Assembly (NCBI GenBank): GCA_030590185.1
Contig: JAUUZB010000264.1
Span: 1 to 6,336, forward strand
Length of the DNA stretch: 6,336 nt
Direction of reading: 5' to 3'
DNA from: Deltaproteobacteria bacterium
Lineage (GTDB): Bacteria; Myxococcota; XYA12-FULL-58-9; JAUUZB01
Numbering within the stretch: position 1 is the first letter of the stretch; every line of letters begins with the position of its first letter. A program made the translations under genes and the position numbers. The notes below the pieces were generated by a model. It saw nothing but the letters and a program-made list of their open reading frames with translations. It was not told where the DNA came from and searched no databases. This document shows, in pieces, positions 4,745-6,336 of the stretch.

Positions 4745-6336
4745 ATGTACGAGATAGTCCACCGAGAAGACCTGGGTCCCGACGTTTTCCTCTGGGAGGT
4801 CCACGACCAGGACCTCGCCAACGCCGCCAAGCCCGGCCAGTTCGTCATCCTCCGCCTCGACGAACGCGGTGAACGCGTGCCCCTGACCATCGCCGACTTT
4901 GACCGAAAAAAGGGAACCATCACCCTAGTCGTGCAAGCCCTCGGCAAATCGACCAAGGCGATGCAACGCCTGCCCCAGGGCGCCAGCTTCATGGACATGG
5001 TCGGCCCCCTCGGCCTCGAAACCCACATCAAAAAGCACAACCACGTGGTGTTGGTCGGTGGCGGCCTCGGCGTGGCGCCGATCTACCCGCAGCTGCGCGC
5101 CTTTCACGAGCTGGGATGCAAAACCACCGCCATCGTCGGTTTCCGCAATCAGGGGCGCATCTTCTGGGAGGACCGCTTTAAGGAGGTCTGTGACCAGCTG
5201 ATCGTCTGCACCGACGACGGCTCCACCGGTTTCCACGGTTTCGTCAACAAGGCGCTCGAGCAGCACATCAAGGACAACCCCGACGTCGACCACGTGGTCG
5301 CGGTGGGCCCCTTGCCGATGATGCACGCCTGCGCCGAGAGCACTCGGCCCTTCAAAGTCGAGACCATCGTCAGCCTCAACGCCATCATGGTCGACGGCAC
5401 GGGCATGTGTGGTAGCTGCCGGGTACGGATCGGCGGGGTGATCAAGTTCGCCTGCGTCGATGGCCCCGACTTCGACGGTCACCTGGTCGACTTCGACGAG
5501 CTAAAAATCCGCCAACGCCGCTTCCACGAGCAGGAAAAGGTGGCGAACGAAGAGTTCGAGGTCCAGTGCGACCTGCTCAAGGCCTTTGAGCCCGGGGTCA
5601 AAACCAAGCCTCGGAAGATCAAAGAAATCTCGCCCCACAAGAACGAGATGGCCGAGAGGCCGGCCGCGGACCGGCGCACAAACTTCCGCGAGGTCAACCT
5701 CGGCTACGACTGGCAGACCGCCATGGACGAGGCCGATCGTTGCCTGTTCTGCAAGAAGCCCCTGTGCATCGACGGCTGTCCGGTGCACATCGACATCCCT
5801 GCCTTCATCCGACACATCCAGGCCCAGGACATGGCCGGCGCCCGCCGGGTGCTCGAGGCCGACAACATCCTGCCGGCGATCTGCGGCCGGGTCTGCCCCC
5901 AGGAGGTGCAGTGCGAGAAGACCTGCGTCATCGGCGCCAAGGTCGATCCAGTCGCCATCGGCCACCTCGAGCGCTTCGTGGCCGACCACGCGCCGCCGGT
6001 GCCGCGGGTGGTCGATGCGAACGGGCCCCTCGCCGGCAAGAGCATCGCCATCGTTGGCTCCGGTCCAGGCGGCCTGGCCTGCGCCGGTGATTGCGTGCGC
6101 ATGGGCGCCAAGGTCGTGGTCTTCGAGGCGCTGCACGTGGCCGGAGGCGTGCTGCAGTATGGCATCCCATCGTTCCGCCTGCCGCGCGACATCATCAAAC
6201 GTGAGCTAGACGGCCTCGTGGAAATGGGGGTCGAGTTCCGGCTCAACCAGGTCATCGGCAAGCTGCTCAGCCCCCGCCAGCTCTTCGAGGAGAAGGGCTA
6301 CGACGCGGTCTTCATCGCCACCGGCGCCGGCATGCC
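4745..6336 (+). CDS. nfnAB: Fused NfnA-NfnB: NADH-dependent ferredoxin:NADP+ oxidoreductase (SudB-SudA type), C-terminus cut
   Basis: 530 codons are open to the window end; a full fusion would be about 750 residues. NfnA part (about 1-280): FAD-binding ERVPLTIAD (43-51), nucleotide-binding VLVGGGLGVAPIYP (102-115), GPLPMM (about 188-193), and a [2Fe-2S] site MVDGTGMCGSC with Asp217, Cys222, Cys225 and Cys237. NfnB part (from about 285): C333-x2-C336-x4-C341-x3-C345-P and CGRVCPQEVQCEKTC (Cys380, 384, 390, 394) for two [4Fe-4S] clusters. FAD-binding GSGPGG follows (438-443), then GGVLQYGIPSFRLPR (467-481) and the start of the next domain (IATGAGM, 524-530). Known NfnAB is cytoplasmic and couples NADPH, NAD+ and ferredoxin by flavin-based bifurcation; homologues have been called sulfide dehydrogenase or glutamate synthase small subunit. 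Known complexes are usually two genes, though fused forms are annotated as a bifunctional DHODH B NAD-binding subunit/NADPH-dependent glutamate synthase. The start is supported by GAGGAG. Bifurcation itself is inferred from the family, not shown. Confidence 0.93.
   Translation, partial: MYEIVHREDLGPDVFLWEVHDQDLANAAKPGQFVILRLDERGERVPLTIADFDRKKGTITLVVQALGKSTKAMQRLPQGASFMDMVGPLGLETHIKKHNHVVLVGGGLGVAPIYPQLRAFHELGCKTTAIVGFRNQGRIFWEDRFKEVCDQLIVCTDDGSTGFHGFVNKALEQHIKDNPDVDHVVAVGPLPMMHACAESTRPFKVETIVSLNAIMVDGTGMCGSCRVRIGGVIKFACVDGPDFDGHLVDFDELKIRQRRFHEQEKVANEEFEVQCDLLKAFEPGVKTKPRKIKEISPHKNEMAERPAADRRTNFREVNLGYDWQTAMDEADRCLFCKKPLCIDGCPVHIDIPAFIRHIQAQDMAGARRVLEADNILPAICGRVCPQEVQCEKTCVIGAKVDPVAIGHLERFVADHAPPVPRVVDANGPLAGKSIAIVGSGPGGLACAGDCVRMGAKVVVFEALHVAGGVLQYGIPSFRLPRDIIKRELDGLVEMGVEFRLNQVIGKLLSPRQLFEEKGYDAVFIATGAGM

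Noticed and set aside
4540..5040. Upstream extension of the OmpA-like frame to an ATG at 5040
   Set aside because: It would run antisense through the start of the well-supported Nfn gene. The extension is Arg/Ser-rich and would bury the signal peptide.
5648..5650. Internal ATG (Met302) as a separate NfnB start
   Set aside because: No Shine-Dalgarno lies at the right distance, and the residues just before it already look like an NfnB N-terminus. A fusion is simpler.
4925..6261. Minus-strand open frames at 4925-5482, 5501-6136 and 5704-6261
   Set aside because: They are antisense to the NfnA-NfnB frame, which shows all cofactor motifs. They have no supported start site.

Overview
GC-rich bacterial DNA, almost fully coding: four protein genes and no RNA gene, CRISPR array or mobile element. 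Three genes read leftward (minus strand) from about 4540 to beyond base 1. One reads rightward from 4745 past the right edge. A 205-bp divergent control region (4540-4744) separates them. The cysteine-rich lipoprotein with C-x3-DSDC-type spacing, the TolB-like/TPR protein, the GTG start and the base composition suggest a Myxococcota-like (former Deltaproteobacteria) or similar Gram-negative lineage. The Nfn-type flavoenzyme suggests anaerobic or fermentative redox metabolism. The lineage is an inference from gene content, not from a marker gene.

Leftward genes: (i) 4539-3415, an exported protein with a degenerate OmpA-like segment followed by a probable beta-barrel or beta-rich domain. (ii) 3406-1901, an exported protein with an N-terminal TolB/FlgO-like domain and about seven TPR units. 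Its start lies 8 nt after the preceding stop and its Shine-Dalgarno overlaps that stop. (iii) 1860 to beyond 1, a cysteine-rich lipoprotein with a GTG start and a lipobox, cut by the window edge. The tight spacing, the lack of visible terminators and the export signals on all three products suggest one envelope-protein operon. What the three do together cannot be read from the sequence.

Rightward gene: an uninterrupted frame encodes NfnA (SudB; FAD, [2Fe-2S], NAD-binding) joined to NfnB (SudA/GltD-like; two [4Fe-4S] sites, FAD, NADPH-binding) as one polypeptide. This is the electron-bifurcating NADH-dependent ferredoxin:NADP+ oxidoreductase or a close relative. The frame is cut at residue 530, about two thirds through the expected product.

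The control region holds a good sigma-70-like promoter for the rightward gene, with two abutting perfect palindromes at its -10 and start site, and a weaker candidate promoter for the leftward operon. I see no clear evidence of a novel defence or mobile system here. The most notable points are the Nfn fusion, the unusual order and lost acidic residue of the OmpA-like protein, and the palindromic promoter.
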